DNA from: Margaritispora aquatica
Lineage: Eukaryota > Ascomycota > Leotiomycetes > Helotiales > Discinellaceae
NCBI GenBank assembly: GCA_007644065.1
Contig: VJWN01000014.1
Span: 992,001-1,056,000, forward strand
Direction of reading: 5' to 3'
DNA: 64,000 nucleotides
Each line of letters begins with the position of its first letter. The first letter of the stretch is position 1. A program made the translations under genes and the position numbers. The notes under the pieces are model-generated. The model had not been told where the DNA came from. It saw nothing but the letters and a program-made list of their open reading frames with translations, and made no database searches. Below, piece by piece: positions 11,012 to 21,892 of this stretch.

Positions 11012-11762
11012 CTTGACTGGTGCTTTCGTTTGAGCTGATATTTGGAGAAGGAACGACACCAACGTAGTTTACGATGTTGTAAAGATCCTGAAAATTACAA
11101 TCTACAAAGTGAAAGAGAGAGGAAAATTATCGTCATGGGCTGTCTTTCAATCGTGTTAACTAAACATTTCTCACATCCCCACCCCACCGAGGAGCTCTCC
11201 CAGGTGGTGGGGTTGAGATGGAAACTCGGTAGTTGATCCGGGTAAAGACTTATGAGAAGCTGAAGTCTCTGAAACTTCTAGTCGTCACATGATACATGCA
11301 AGAACAGTAGAAAATTTAGGCAGGCAGTGAGAAGGGAGGAATGAGAAACGAGAATGTCATGTACTAAGTAAGAACCGAGGAATAAATGTGATGCAGCAAT
11401 TGTAGGTATGTCGTTGGTGGTTTTTCATAAGTGATTAACCTAGGTATCGCTACAAGTCCAACACATGCTACAACTTAGACGAAGCCTCATGCCCAAGCTT
11501 CCCTCAGATCTTTATTTTGACGTGCTGCCCCATCAATCACCGGGGTTATTACTATCCTTGGTGGTGAACCATGCGCACCATAGCTAATTCCCATGCCAAT
11601 TCCCAGATGACCAAACCTAACCATAATAACACAAACTTCAAGAGAAAGCAGAAGCAATTTCAAACAACCAAGACATTAACGTTTCAACGCCAGATGTTAG
11701 ATCGATAATGCCACCCATGATCATTTCCTGTCTTAAGACTTTGAATGCATCTTTTCCTCCAT
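11012..11762. other. intergenic
   Basis: This is upstream of the EthD-hydrolase gene and downstream of the CBM14 gene. A C/T-rich segment lies at 11170-11230. I see no gene. Confidence 0.5.
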
Positions 11763-12230
11763 TCAAACAGGTCCAGTCCTAGGAGATATCAGGATAGAAC
11801 CCGAAGCTAGCCTGGAAGCACAAGAATTTCCCTCTGTGCCTGGATATTCACATCTCTTCCTTTGATCGTTCCACTCGAAAATCGAGTCTGCGCGTGGGCA
11901 ATAATGAACAATAACTTCACCCCTATACATCAATACTGATCGACTTACTGCTCCTGCATTGACTTCCGGTTCGCTCTGGACCACAGAGACGAACCAATGA
12001 ATTCCAGCAGGTGGCACAGAAGAACTCCAACGACACTGAATAAAATCCATACAACTCCCTGGGTGCTCATAGAAGCAATCCTTTGGTCCGACATAGTTGG
12101 TGCTCGTATAGTCGGAGAGTGGACATGGGAAGTAGGGGTAGATACGCGCAAGGTGTGTGCTTGAGGCAATGAAAGGCGAAAGCATTAGGCTGGCGATGAG
12201 TAAAAGATGCAGCAAGCCAAGTATCGTCAT
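11763..12230 (-). CDS. secreted CBM14 (chitin-binding type 2, Avr4-like) protein
   Basis: The start at 12230 gives a 155-aa protein with a strong hydrophobic N-terminus (MTILGLLHLLLIASLMLSPF), read as a signal peptide. The mature part matches the peritrophin-A/CBM14 Cys pattern: PKDC, GSCMDFIQC (C-x5-C), then VHYCPRADSIFEWN, QRKRCEYPG and a final Cys, with the aromatic residues usual in chitin-binding sites. A segment of about 40 residues separates the third and fourth Cys, longer than usual. In fungi this domain is best known from Avr4-type effectors that coat wall chitin. The frame is also open upstream to an ATG at 12512 (94 more codons), which would bury the signal peptide; I consider that start less likely. 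Confidence 0.65.
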   Translation of the reverse strand: MTILGLLHLLLIASLMLSPFIASSTHLARIYPYFPCPLSDYTSTNYVGPKDCFYEHPGSCMDFIQCRWSSSVPPAGIHWFVSVVQSEPEVNAGAVSRSVLMYRGEVIVHYCPRADSIFEWNDQRKRCEYPGTEGNSCASRLASGSILISPRTGPV

Positions 12231-13320
12231 TGTTGGAATCGTTGATAGCTTAGTTGGTTGTGTAAAACGCTTCCGAGAGGTAACGTGACTGGCTGACTCA
12301 AGTAGCGGTACTGGAAGTCTAATTGCCTGCGCAACATTGATGCTTGGTGGCCCTTCATTGGGAATTGATGAGAGATTTGCGGATTCAGCAAGCATGGCAG
12401 AAGCCATGATCCACGATGTTGAATCATGTTGAAGAGACAAAGTGAGGTGTTTGCAAATTGGAGTAATCGAGGTCGAATTATAAAGTATATTTGTGAGGAT
12501 CTTTGAGGCCATTCGCGTTTCATATTTGTTTGCTTTGATTGGTAGCTGTAAAGAAAGTGCTGCTTGGTCATTCGTGAATATCTATTAGGTCAGAAAGGTC
12601 CTAGTGGTTGATGATCGCTTCCCAACATCTGCCTAGGTAATTAATCCTTACTGCCAGTAACAAGCCAGCTGGGTGACATTTGTCCCCGTGTAGAACAATA
12701 AATGATAGAATCATGTTGAGACGACATCTAATCTAGCTTTGGGATTTTCCCTCCATTGAGTATTTGAAAGAATAGATAATCTTAGAATTTAGCAAGAATT
12801 TGCTCCGAGGCAGATTTTTCCAGTGTCAAGATGGACGTTGATTGATTCCAATTCTTGGGAAGATAAGTCTTTTCTGTACCATACGCAAGGAGATATGTTA
12901 CCTGATGCTCTTATTTTGAAACTTCCGATGCCCTTGAAAATGCAAGTGTAAGTGGAGGCTGAACATGATTTCATGCAAGATCTAGTGCATTACACAAGCA
13001 AGTTTTCAGGAATCGAAGAATCATGAACGAAACATATATTTGCGATGAAACCGTCTTTCAAGAGACGGGTGTGCCATATCTATTTGAACTTTAGCCTTTG
13101 TGTTGTTGAGTGTGTCATGGATAATGATACAATGAAATGTAACACTTACATTGAGTACGCTCTGGGTGGTTCTGGTCTCCAACCAATCTCTTGTAGAGGC
13201 CATTGTATCCATGACTGCAGATGAGTTAGTAGATACTAAATGCAGGAGTAAGATATCGCTGGGGATATGTCCCAAGAATATGAAGTAACGATATTGTAAA
13301 CCTCTCAAAGATTCTAGCTC
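12231..13320. other. intergenic, including open upstream extension of the CBM14 frame
   Basis: Bases 12231-12512 are open in the frame of the CBM14 gene and may be 5' leader or an N-terminal extension. The rest is AT-rich. Short minus-strand ORFs at 12789-12974 and 13021-13308 show no domain. Confidence 0.45.
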
Positions 13321-14747
13321 TTAGAAGTTCGACAAAGATTTTCCAAGGGAGACACCTACGATGTGCTCCGCGTCCATAAGAGGAAATATTTTTGAGATCA
13401 ATTGAATACCAAAATCCTCCAAGAACCAGCTGCTTTTATATCGCGTTGGTAGAACTGCAAAGAAAGCAAGTATGACAAGAGCTTCTTGCGTTGGCTGCTG
13501 CAAGAGATCGAGGTATTTTTCAGTGACTCGGTAAGGCCATACAAAGATGTCAGATGTCTCCAGCTCAGTTTCCTCCTTGATCAAGCCCTCGACTACACTA
13601 TACACTTTTGCTAGTTCATTAAGTGTGGTAGAATAGGCCTCTTTGTGAGCTAGATCATGGGTATTCTGATCGATGAGCAGAGTAACCTCTCTCAAATACT
13701 CATTCCCTTCTGAGTTTGCCATGTGTTTTTCTTGGAGATGCACTCGTCGGGAGCCATTGGTAAAGATCGCAGCTAATGGTCCGGTTGCTAACAATCCTCT
13801 TGTGATTCGCACAATCGAGTAGCTCTGCCTTGAAAGGACAATCCATTCTGCGACACCACTCTCTCCAACGATCAAATTATTATCCTCCTGGTGTAGTGGA
13901 GAGCTTGCTATTGTATAAAGCAAAGTCAAGGCCGTGAAGATGTATAAAGCGCTGGCATTTTCTTCATCTAGAGCTGGTAATACCACGGAAGCCTTCTGCA
14001 ACCCAGATTGATGATGATATGCGGCATGGGACCAAATCTCTTCCCTCCTTAATGGCTGCATCTTGGCGACATGTAGGGCTGCTAATGCCAATATTCCATG
14101 CATCACGAAGTCATGAGAAAAGCCAAGCTGTGGCACATTTATACTCATCACCCTGCGTGCGATGGGGTTGTGATGATATGTCATGGCTGTCTCGGTGCAG
14201 AAGAAGTGAAGAAGCTCTATATCAAGTAAATTCAAGTCTGTCGATACATGGTGCGAAAGCTTCGACAAGTTAGCTCTCACTTCTCCTGTTAAGTACCTAC
14301 CTCCCATCATTGAGGTATGCACACGTGATTATGCTTACGAGTGATCCTGGAGAGCCAATCTGTCTGTTAAGAGCATACTCGCAAATCAGTGAGTGCTTGA
14401 CACAATTCTCGCAATCAGGCCGCGCTTCATCGCACTAGACAAGCAAAAGAGAAATTAGCAAAACAATTTCAACCACGATCATCTGACTGAGTAGGGGCGA
14501 GACCCGGAGGTGAAAACCTGGAGAAGTTCATACACTTAGGCTGAAGATCATGCTACTAAACCCTACGCCGTGGCCGAATTGATAGCAACATTACGATTGA
14601 CGCTAAGAGCTTGCTTACCTTAATCTTTCGGCGCTTGCAGCTAAGACATCCTGTCTTGGTTTTGCGATGTGGTCGTCGTGTATATGGCTTCACTGACTGA
14701 TTGTCGGCGAGCATGCCTCTGTTTGCGGTGTCCATGATCGAGACCAT
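13321..14747 (-). CDS. Zn2Cys6 transcription factor (fungal-specific TF domain 2 type)
   Basis: Three exons (14747-14619, 14434-14379, 14296-13321) encode 386 aa. The Zn2Cys6 cluster is split by intron 1: GCLSCKRRKIK, then CDEARPDCENCVKHSLIC, giving C-x2-C-x6-C-x6-C-x2-C-x6-C at residues 34-61. A basic segment (RRPHRKTKT) precedes it. The rest matches the regulatory domain of the large Zn2Cys6 subfamily: LDIELLHFF, NVPQLGFSHDFVMHGILALAALHVA and SSPLHQED. Intron 2 (14378-14297, donor GTATGC) is the phase-consistent choice; another good donor at 14338 does not keep the frame. It is a nuclear DNA-binding regulator of unknown target. Next to it on the same strand lies the CBM14 gene. Confidence 0.82.
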
Positions 14748-15861
14748 ACAAATAGCAACAGGCGTATTCGAAAAAGCTTGAGGTTCAAGAGGAAGAGGCG
14801 AAACTGGTGGAGGCCGTATGAAGATTCACGTTAGCTTGAAGACTCTTTACGAGGTGATGTTTGGATGTTTTCGGGTACGAGAAAGCCGAGGTACGACTGT
14901 ACGACTGTATACGAGGAAGAGCCGAGCAAACGCGTATGACGCGTCTCCATGCATAACGAACCTAAGCATCCTTGGGTGCTTATCTTTTCAAGGCTTCTCT
15001 TCATCCCTTTCTGGAGTATTATCAAATTCAAAATCTATATTTGGAATAGACACGGGATATGTTTTGATCTACAATTACAACAACGCTGCTTTGAGAGAAC
15101 AGAATAAAGGCTAGTTCGAAATCTTGCAGATACGCAGAAGCCTTATAATCCAATCATTACCTGCAGCTAACGGTGGCAGTTGACTCTCAATATTCCTCTA
15201 AAATACGAGAAGTCGGCAGACTAGGGACGGATCTAGAATTTCATAGGTATGCCAGCAATATCGACTGCTTGTCTGTGCTCGGGATCATGATACAGATCAT
15301 GCCTGAGCATCTTTGAAGTCAAAGGTTACCAATGGATGGTTTTATATTTGTATTGAAAGCAACACTCCTCAATTGCTGCCTTTACTTTGCAACTAGGCTT
15401 GCTTTGTTATGTCGTGTCAATTTGTTTAGTTAAAAGCGCCACCATAGCATGCTCCAGCAATTCGCCTTTATCTTACACAGAACAGATGCTTTGACATATG
15501 TATCATCGTTTTAAATCCTTCTTGGCATTGTCTGTTGGTATAATAGTCATAGAAGGATTTTGCCTGGGTGCTCCGGTCCAAGCTGGCAAAGGTATGCATG
15601 AGAAGTTTGCACATCTTCATTCGAGTATGGATCTGTTTTGTCTAAGATGTGTAAGCTCGAAACAGTGGTTCATCTTACTTCAATACTGCGGAGGAATTCG
15701 CCTTCTAACTTCGGCATTACCTCGCTGCCTCACCTTTTGTGACAAAGCAGCGTCGTTCTTTGCATTCCACAGGACATGCTAGTTTTCAATAGTGTTGATT
15801 GAATCTGCAAATCTGAAGTCTAGGAGCAAAAGTTGAAGGCGAAGGAAAGTAAAAGAGATAT
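14748..15861. other. intergenic
   Basis: This is upstream of the Zn2Cys6 gene. Short ORFs (plus 14818-15114, 15498-15782; minus 14831-15031) show no family and look random. Confidence 0.5.
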
Positions 15862-15991
15862 AGGCCTCATTGGGATTGAACCAATGTCTTACTCAAAACT
15901 TGTCTCCAAAATCCCCCACTTAAGCCCAAGAAGCTCTCATGAGGGCCGAACCCAATCTTTAGAGTATATGCTACCACTGCACCAGAGGCCC
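15862..15991 (-). tRNA. intron-containing tRNA-like gene, anticodon uncertain
   Basis: On the minus strand the acceptor stem GGGCCTC pairs with GAGGCCT (one G-U pair). The D stem is GTGC/GCAT with loop AGTGGTA, the anticodon stem TACTC/GAGTA is perfect, and the T arm is ATTGG-TTCAATC-CCAAT. Both internal Pol III promoter boxes are intact (TGGTGCAGTGG and GGTTCAATCCC), and a TTTT terminator lies 8 nt past the 3' end. About 60 nt interrupt the anticodon loop (about 15955-15896). Splicing at the usual 37/38 site would leave loop TAAAGAT, with A instead of U at position 33 and anticodon AAG, yet the variable loop is too short for tRNA-Leu. It may be a tRNA with an unusual intron, or a tRNA pseudogene. 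Confidence 0.6.
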
Positions 15992-18211
15992 ATTCGGGAG
16001 TTTGATGGAGACTTGTTCGTTAGTTCTCGCTATAACGGACGCCGGTGTCCGAGGACAGATCCTACGTCCTAGCGCTGGTAGAACAGGTAGAGTGCAATGA
16101 TTTCTCCAAATATTATATACACCAAGTCTACAGCTAGTTATAGTTCATGGTAAATCTGCTTTACTGATTTACACAATTAATTAAGTCTACATCATGTCAT
16201 TAATTCCATGTCAATAGATGGATGTTCTTATTTTCTATCCATATTGACTATTGTTATTGTTACTCGGAAATTGTCTCACGGTCTTGAATTTAGGTGAACA
16301 CCCTCTGCATCTTGTATCTCTATACCTTTACACTGTGTATAACGCGTGAGGAGATTCTTGGGCGCATTCTGAGGCTTTATCGCTATGTTTATCTGACTGC
16401 ATCTCTGCTCTTGCGTCTTCGACGATGATGAACTCTGACCTCGCGTCCCTGATCATACTAGAGTAGCTTAGCGCCAGATCAAACATTAGCGCGCCAACAG
16501 AGTTATTTCAAAGCGGCCGCAAAATCAATAGCCAATCTTTCACATATTCCATATTCAATATTTGACTTCATCGCCCTCTCCCCATTATTTAAGGATACAT
16601 ACCAGCATCAAACCCTCATCTAGATTTGCTGAAACTCTTTCTGGAACACACACACTTCAGCCGGCACTCTGCTGTAAGAAAGCAATGCGCATTGACTTGC
16701 AGGCTCGCAGTCTTCCGCGCAGATACAAACCAAATGGATGTGGATAAGGAATCTGACGTCTGATCCAAGGAGGGCTGCATGATGCAAGTAGGTTTTCTCT
16801 AATGTCAAATTTGCTGCCTACTATCATCTTTCTTCTTGTCATGGAGGCAAGGTTTATTGTTGTCAAGGCAAACAGACGTATTTTGTCACATTACCTAGCT
16901 AACGATCTGATATGTTGCTATCAATGTGCAATTTTGTCGTCAAGCGATTCATATCTTACCTATGCGAACACTGATTCAATTTACAGCTTTTCAATTCAAT
17001 TTCCTGGGCTCGTTTCCAACATTCAACGACAGGAGATTGGATCTTCCTCGGGTCCTTTTGCTCCTCTATTTATTGGGGCTGAGAGTACTTCAACTTCTAC
17101 AAAACAAACAACCGACAATTAGCCGTCGGCAAACGTTGAGGATGTCTGGTAAGTAACATCTTTTTTTCTTTCATTCTTTCTCATACACATACACATCCCA
17201 TACCTCGCATTCTGGATCATACTGGACGCCGCGCTGGACGACATGCTGGATTGTTCTTGGCTTCATACTTAGAATAATCTTTCGGCGCGTTATCATCGAG
17301 AACAGCAACGTTTGCCAAATTCACAGGTGTTGTCAATGCTGCGTCATCCGAAAATTGACTTCCGACGTTCGATTTCAAGGTCTTTGCCGAAAGATTGGTA
17401 GGTGCTAGATTAGCAGAAGATCTTTTCAGCCACCGATTGTATTTTCTCGAAGCCATCTGCTGCACAGCAAGATTGCAATAAGAACATGCGCAAGCCGTCA
17501 CATCAATGCTTTCGTCCTTACACAAGCCAAGAAAAGCATCAACAACACCGAAAAAAGGTCCAAGTGATGTGTCAAATCAACTAGAAGCTTCGATATACAG
17601 TACAGATGTACTGGTGGTATGATATTTGGGACATAATGATAGGCCGCGCTTCGATGGCGCCCTGCAGCTCTCCCAGCCGACGACTAGCGTTCCAGGCTCT
17701 TCAATCCGGTTATACACTGGCGTATTACTTGAGACGAAGTGAGATGAGATGAGACGAAAACATGCGAAGCGAAGCAAGAGGCCTTGTATTCTGTCAGCCT
17801 TATCACAATGGGGAATCTTAGAGGTCCTTAAGTATCCGGCATGAGCCGCAGCGTACACTATCGAGATCTTCCAGCTCTGTCATACCACAGACTAGTAAGG
17901 GGTTTTTGCAAGATAGAACCGAGACGGATGGAGCCCCTCCAAGATGTCTCACTGCTGTAATAGTGGTGGACATGAGTGTGCCAGAGGATTACGCACTCTG
18001 GAGACTTCTGTGCTAGCTCGATTCTTCGCTCATTTCACTGCCGCTATCAGCTTTCAGATTTTATTATACGACATAATATCTCTATTACAGCGCTTTCAAG
18101 TTCCATTTAGCCAACAGGTTCAGCTTTGGCTAAGATGTCGCCATTGAAGTACACCAACCATCAAGCCTATTCAATACATACAACCCGCCTCGCTAAAGTG
18201 CAATCCTCACA
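15992..18211. other. gene-poor stretch
   Basis: This is a 2.2 kb AT-rich region. The longest suggestive frame is minus 17578-17217: after an in-frame stop near 17580 it reads a Cys-rich start (CKDES, CACSYC) into a polar tail and has no ATG at its beginning. It could be a last exon or a remnant. Nothing else stands out. Confidence 0.4.
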
Positions 18212-19330
18212 ATGGATATTTCCATCAGTAGCTCCATTGCTAGCCACTCAACAATCCTCGAAACACATTCGCACATTCAACTCGAAAGAGATACCTCAAT
18301 CAGACTCCGGAGAATTACAACTAACATTTTATCAGCCTTTAATCAAAACGAAGACGCCATGCTTCCCGCAGCGATATTGGCGGACAATTTTGAGACATGG
18401 ATGAGTGCCTGGACGTGGAAATGGGTACCAGTAAGTTCATATCTAAGATACGCTGAATGCCGAGGTTGATGTGATTATAGGAGAGGAAGAGGGAGGTGGA
18501 CATGTTACTCGCCGCCAAATTCCCACTTCCAACGGAGGAAAGAGTCGCCCTGAGAGTTGCGAAGCATGGGCTTTCTATTGAACCTGCTACTCGTGCCACT
18601 ACTCCAGTATCTCCACACACCAGAAGGCAACAATTCTTAAATCAGCTTAAGAAGACGCCACCAATGGCTAAATCATTGTCAAAGATATCCACTGTCTCTT
18701 TCTCACCTTGGGATTCACCTTTGCAAGCAAGCCAAATTCCTCTCAAGCGACCCGAGGTTACGTTCAGGACCGAGTACTTCGAAGTCAAGAAATCCCCAAG
18801 CAAGGGCTATGGTGCATTTTCGACCAAAGACATCAAGGAAGACACGGTCATCATGACCGAAGCCCCGCTCTTTCGATGCCTTTATAATGGTGTCTATCAC
18901 GAGTTGGAGAGATTGACCCCTGATCAGCGTGCGCTCTATTATACCTTGGCGTACTTCAAGGACGTAGCTCCATGGAGCAAGGCTCTGGCGATCTACAAGA
19001 CGAATAGGTGTGTAATTTTGGAGGTGCAACAAGATATTTAGACCTAACGAGATCAGATTCGAGACCACAAATCATCTAGGAGGCATCTTCCAGAGATCCT
19101 CCAGATTCAACCACGCATGCCACCCCTACACCACCTGCAGGTATCATTATGATGACGAAAAGAACGAACTAGTGGTCACTGCTTGCCGCGATATCAAGGA
19201 GGGAGAGGAAATGACCATTTCATACACCACCGCGCCAGCCAACTTGCCAGGTGACTATGGATTCTATTGCGACTGCCCAGGATGTCCACCACCAGCAAAT
19301 GCAAAGGCCATTGCTGAGGCGTGTAGATAG
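18212..19330 (+). CDS. SET-domain protein
   Basis: Exons 18212-18430, 18481-19007 and 19057-19330 encode 339 aa. Residues about 1-175 are polar and variable. The SET domain starts near FEVKKSPSKGYGAFSTKDIK and continues through the insert to RFNHACHPYTTCRYHYD and IKEGEEMTISYT, then the post-SET-like FYCDCPGC. The usual NHSCxPN motif is changed to NHACHPY. Fungal SET proteins of this class (SMYD/SET5-like in layout) methylate histones or other proteins, or lack known activity. Introns 18431-18480 (GTAAGT) and 19008-19056 (GTGTGT) keep the frame. The role is inferred from the domain only. Confidence 0.83.
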
Positions 19331-20005
19331 TCAAAGTAGCGGTTGATGGACTGGCTTTGGTGCTCTTTTTGGTAGAATGGACGGTTTGTATCTTGGCTTG
19401 GAAATTCGAATGGGGTGCTGGTGGATTCGCTTTGCGTACAGGGCGATGGTGGAGGTGGGGAGAGGCTGGCAGTGGAGTGAGCGCGACATTTTACCTTCAA
19501 CAGGATGTATTACTGCAGTTCATCACGGCAGCCACAAGTTGTATACCATGAAATCAGAATCATTCATAACCAACTATGATATTTCTGTTGTCCCATAAAT
19601 TGAGCGTGATTCTTTCTCGTAGTTACAGTATGTTTGATGACTCAAAATAAGGGGGTAAATTTCAATATTGATTCAGGTATGTGTTGTATTATTTTTCAAA
19701 GTCAATGCAAGATAGTGATTCCAGAAGTGTATGTTGATGCCACACATTGGCAAAAGCTAGACGAAACTCTATTCAGAATTATCAGCGTTATTTCTCGCAA
19801 CAAACAGTCAGCTCGCGTCTGCTCAAGACCAAATCGCTTTGTGACAGACCACAATCTCGACACTCTTCGACAGCCCCAGAATCTTCAACGGGACCAAACG
19901 CGAAACAAATCACACAAAGATCATATGCAAATATCGACAAAGCCACAAACTCCTCCCACCATCTACCCCACATTCCCAAAGTTGTTAAAATAAAGATCCT
20001 TAAAT
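19331..20005. other. intergenic between two plus-strand genes
   Basis: The 3' flank of the SET gene and promoter of the next gene lie here. I see no gene. Confidence 0.5.
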
Positions 20006-21238
20006 ATGGAGCAGCTTGAAAAGCTTGATCAAATCGAACCATCGCCAAAGCCAGGCCTCAAAGAATGGAGTATGTGCGTGCGCTGCCCATACCGAAACAC
20101 AAGTCAGAAATCTCTGACTCACAGCAGCTTCGACATCGAGTCTACACCCAAGCTGAATCGTATCCGACTTCTCAGCGTCGAGAGCATCAGCGTCTTTCCC
20201 GATTTCGAGGAGAACAGCCAGCTTTTCACCTCTCCGCCACCTTCCCCCCTCCCTCCCACGATCTTTAGCCAGTTCTCGCCACGGAAGCAGAATGACGGCA
20301 AATATGTCACGAAAAACCCGGCGGAACTACCCAAACCATCCAGCGACTCCGTCACGAGCCTCCCTGCTGAAGTTCACACACCATCAACCATCTTCTCGCC
20401 TAGCCTCCCGACCATCACACCTTCGACCATTGATCCTATGCAGTACAAGATTCAACCCCATATAAAGCAACCAGTATACCATCCTGCTGCGAAGGTGTAT
20501 GGCGATAATCCATGCGCGCACTCAGGTTGCCAGGGCTCGTATTGGTCGATCGACTCTGGTGAGGAGGATACGGACAGTGATGGAGATGACGATGACGAAG
20601 AAATTGGGGTGGTGGTGGAGAGGGATAGTCCTCCCAAAGACAGTCCTACCAAGGTGAAGAGGGTCGTTGGGAAGGTTAAGCACAGGGTCGTTAGGGCGTT
20701 TAGTGGTGCTAATAAAGAGGCTTTGGCAGCTTTCGAGATGGAGACTATTGACGAAGAAAAAAGCGAATATGTCGAGATGAGCTTGATGACTGCTCTACGC
20801 ACAGGGCCGAAACAGAATTCTAAGGATGCTGAGGTCCGGGATGAGCCTGTCGAGATGAAGGCGCTCGAGATGGTTGGAGTGCAGGGCGAGAGTCACGATA
20901 CGACTGCTGGTTTGGGCCTATATTTTGATCTTTCCCTTCCGGTGGAGAGTTCTCAGGACAATAGGGTTGAAGTGATGAAGCCGAAGGAGGTGGCCGAGAT
21001 GGTCGAGACGACTCCTGCTTTGAACCTCGCTTCTGTAGACAGCAAAGCTGAATGTGCAGAGAAAAGCAACACATTCATCCATCAAGATGGCCCTATGTGT
21101 ACAGGTTGCAATTTGGGTATCTGTTCTGGCTTGAGCTTGAGCTTGAGGACTGAAAGACAATTTGGAAGGGAAGAGACCCGTCGTCCAGCCAGTCCTGCCA
21201 CTGGTGAGATCAGGAGAATCGTGTTATTCGGCGATTAG
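20006..21238 (+). CDS. hypothetical, mostly disordered protein with Cys-pair motifs
   Basis: This is a single-exon frame of 410 aa with ATG at 20006. It is rich in Ser, Pro, Glu and Asp, with an acidic run (GEEDTDSDGDDDDEE) near residue 190, a basic stretch (KVKRVVGKVKHRVVR) near 220, and little predicted fold. Three short Cys motifs stand out: MCVRCPY near residue 23, CAHSGCQGSYW near 170, and MCTGCNLGICSG near 370. Such spaced Cys pairs could form zinc sites. Codon use and length support a real gene, but I do not recognise the family. It converges with the gene at 21416-21892. Confidence 0.7.
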   Translation: MEQLEKLDQIEPSPKPGLKEWSMCVRCPYRNTSQKSLTHSSFDIESTPKLNRIRLLSVESISVFPDFEENSQLFTSPPPSPLPPTIFSQFSPRKQNDGKYVTKNPAELPKPSSDSVTSLPAEVHTPSTIFSPSLPTITPSTIDPMQYKIQPHIKQPVYHPAAKVYGDNPCAHSGCQGSYWSIDSGEEDTDSDGDDDDEEIGVVVERDSPPKDSPTKVKRVVGKVKHRVVRAFSGANKEALAAFEMETIDEEKSEYVEMSLMTALRTGPKQNSKDAEVRDEPVEMKALEMVGVQGESHDTTAGLGLYFDLSLPVESSQDNRVEVMKPKEVAEMVETTPALNLASVDSKAECAEKSNTFIHQDGPMCTGCNLGICSGLSLSLRTERQFGREETRRPASPATGEIRRIVLFGD

Positions 21239-21415
21239 GGAAACCTGGTGAGCTTTTTCTGGACCTTGGGTACTCGAGCCAGGGCCTGAAAGTGGTAGGC
21301 TGTGTTCGAATCTGTATGTTTTTGCGCATGGGAAATGCATCCTGAGCCCCTTTGCTACAGCAAATATAATAGTTGCAGAATCCAGATCACCCCGTTAAGC
21401 AAACACATTCTAGTC

Positions 21416-21892
21416 TCACTCTTCATTCTCTCCTTCATGCTCTTTTCTGCTCGCGTCTGAGACCTCAACAACTTTCCTCCCCTTCTCACCCCGATTCCTA
21501 TTCTTCGCCTTCCCCTTGATCCTCGCACTGACAGCCTCATGCTTATTCTTCCACATACCACCATACTTATACCACTTGTTCGACCCGTCGCCATCTACCA
21601 CACCTCCACTCACAGACTTCCAGCACTTCCCCGTGCAAATGAAGTGCCATCTTTTGGTATCGTCGATCTGACATCGGATGAGAACATCACGGGGTGTTTG
21701 ACATAGCGTGCAGAGCTTGCTGTATTTTGATATCTCTGGGATACCTGATGAGGTTTGCTCTGGAGCTTTGGACTCTGGCTTGGGATCAAGCTGGACAGCA
21801 GGAGTGGATTCGCCACTGAGTTCTTCGAGCTCTGGCTCTACCTTCATATTCGCTCCACGCGTTTGAGCCGCAGTATCCAGCTCGTTCTGCAT
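21416..21892 (-). CDS. conserved small protein with putative zinc-binding core
   Basis: This single-exon gene encodes 158 aa with ATG at 21892. The N-terminal 55 residues are acidic and disordered. The core is LCTLCQTPRDVLIRC, then WHFICTGKCWKSVSGG and WYKYGGMWKNKH. Four to five Cys in C-x2-C and C-x3-C pairs plus a His suggest one structural zinc site. The C-terminus is basic, then acidic (RIKGKAKNRNRGEKGRK, EGENEE). A compact fungal protein with this core is familiar, but I cannot name a function. The gene is convergent with its plus-strand neighbour, with 177 bp between the stops. Confidence 0.72.
   Translation of the reverse strand: MQNELDTAAQTRGANMKVEPELEELSGESTPAVQLDPKPESKAPEQTSSGIPEISKYSKLCTLCQTPRDVLIRCQIDDTKRWHFICTGKCWKSVSGGVVDGDGSNKWYKYGGMWKNKHEAVSARIKGKAKNRNRGEKGRKVVEVSDASRKEHEGENEE

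Noticed and set aside
14339..14434. Longer exon 2 of the Zn2Cys6 gene ending at donor 14338
   Set aside because: The splice signal is good but no downstream acceptor keeps the reading frame; the donor at 14378 does.
15833..16072. 79-aa plus-strand ORF across the tRNA-like gene
   Set aside because: It is antisense to the tRNA-like structure. The apparent protein is a by-product of the T arm and acceptor sequence.
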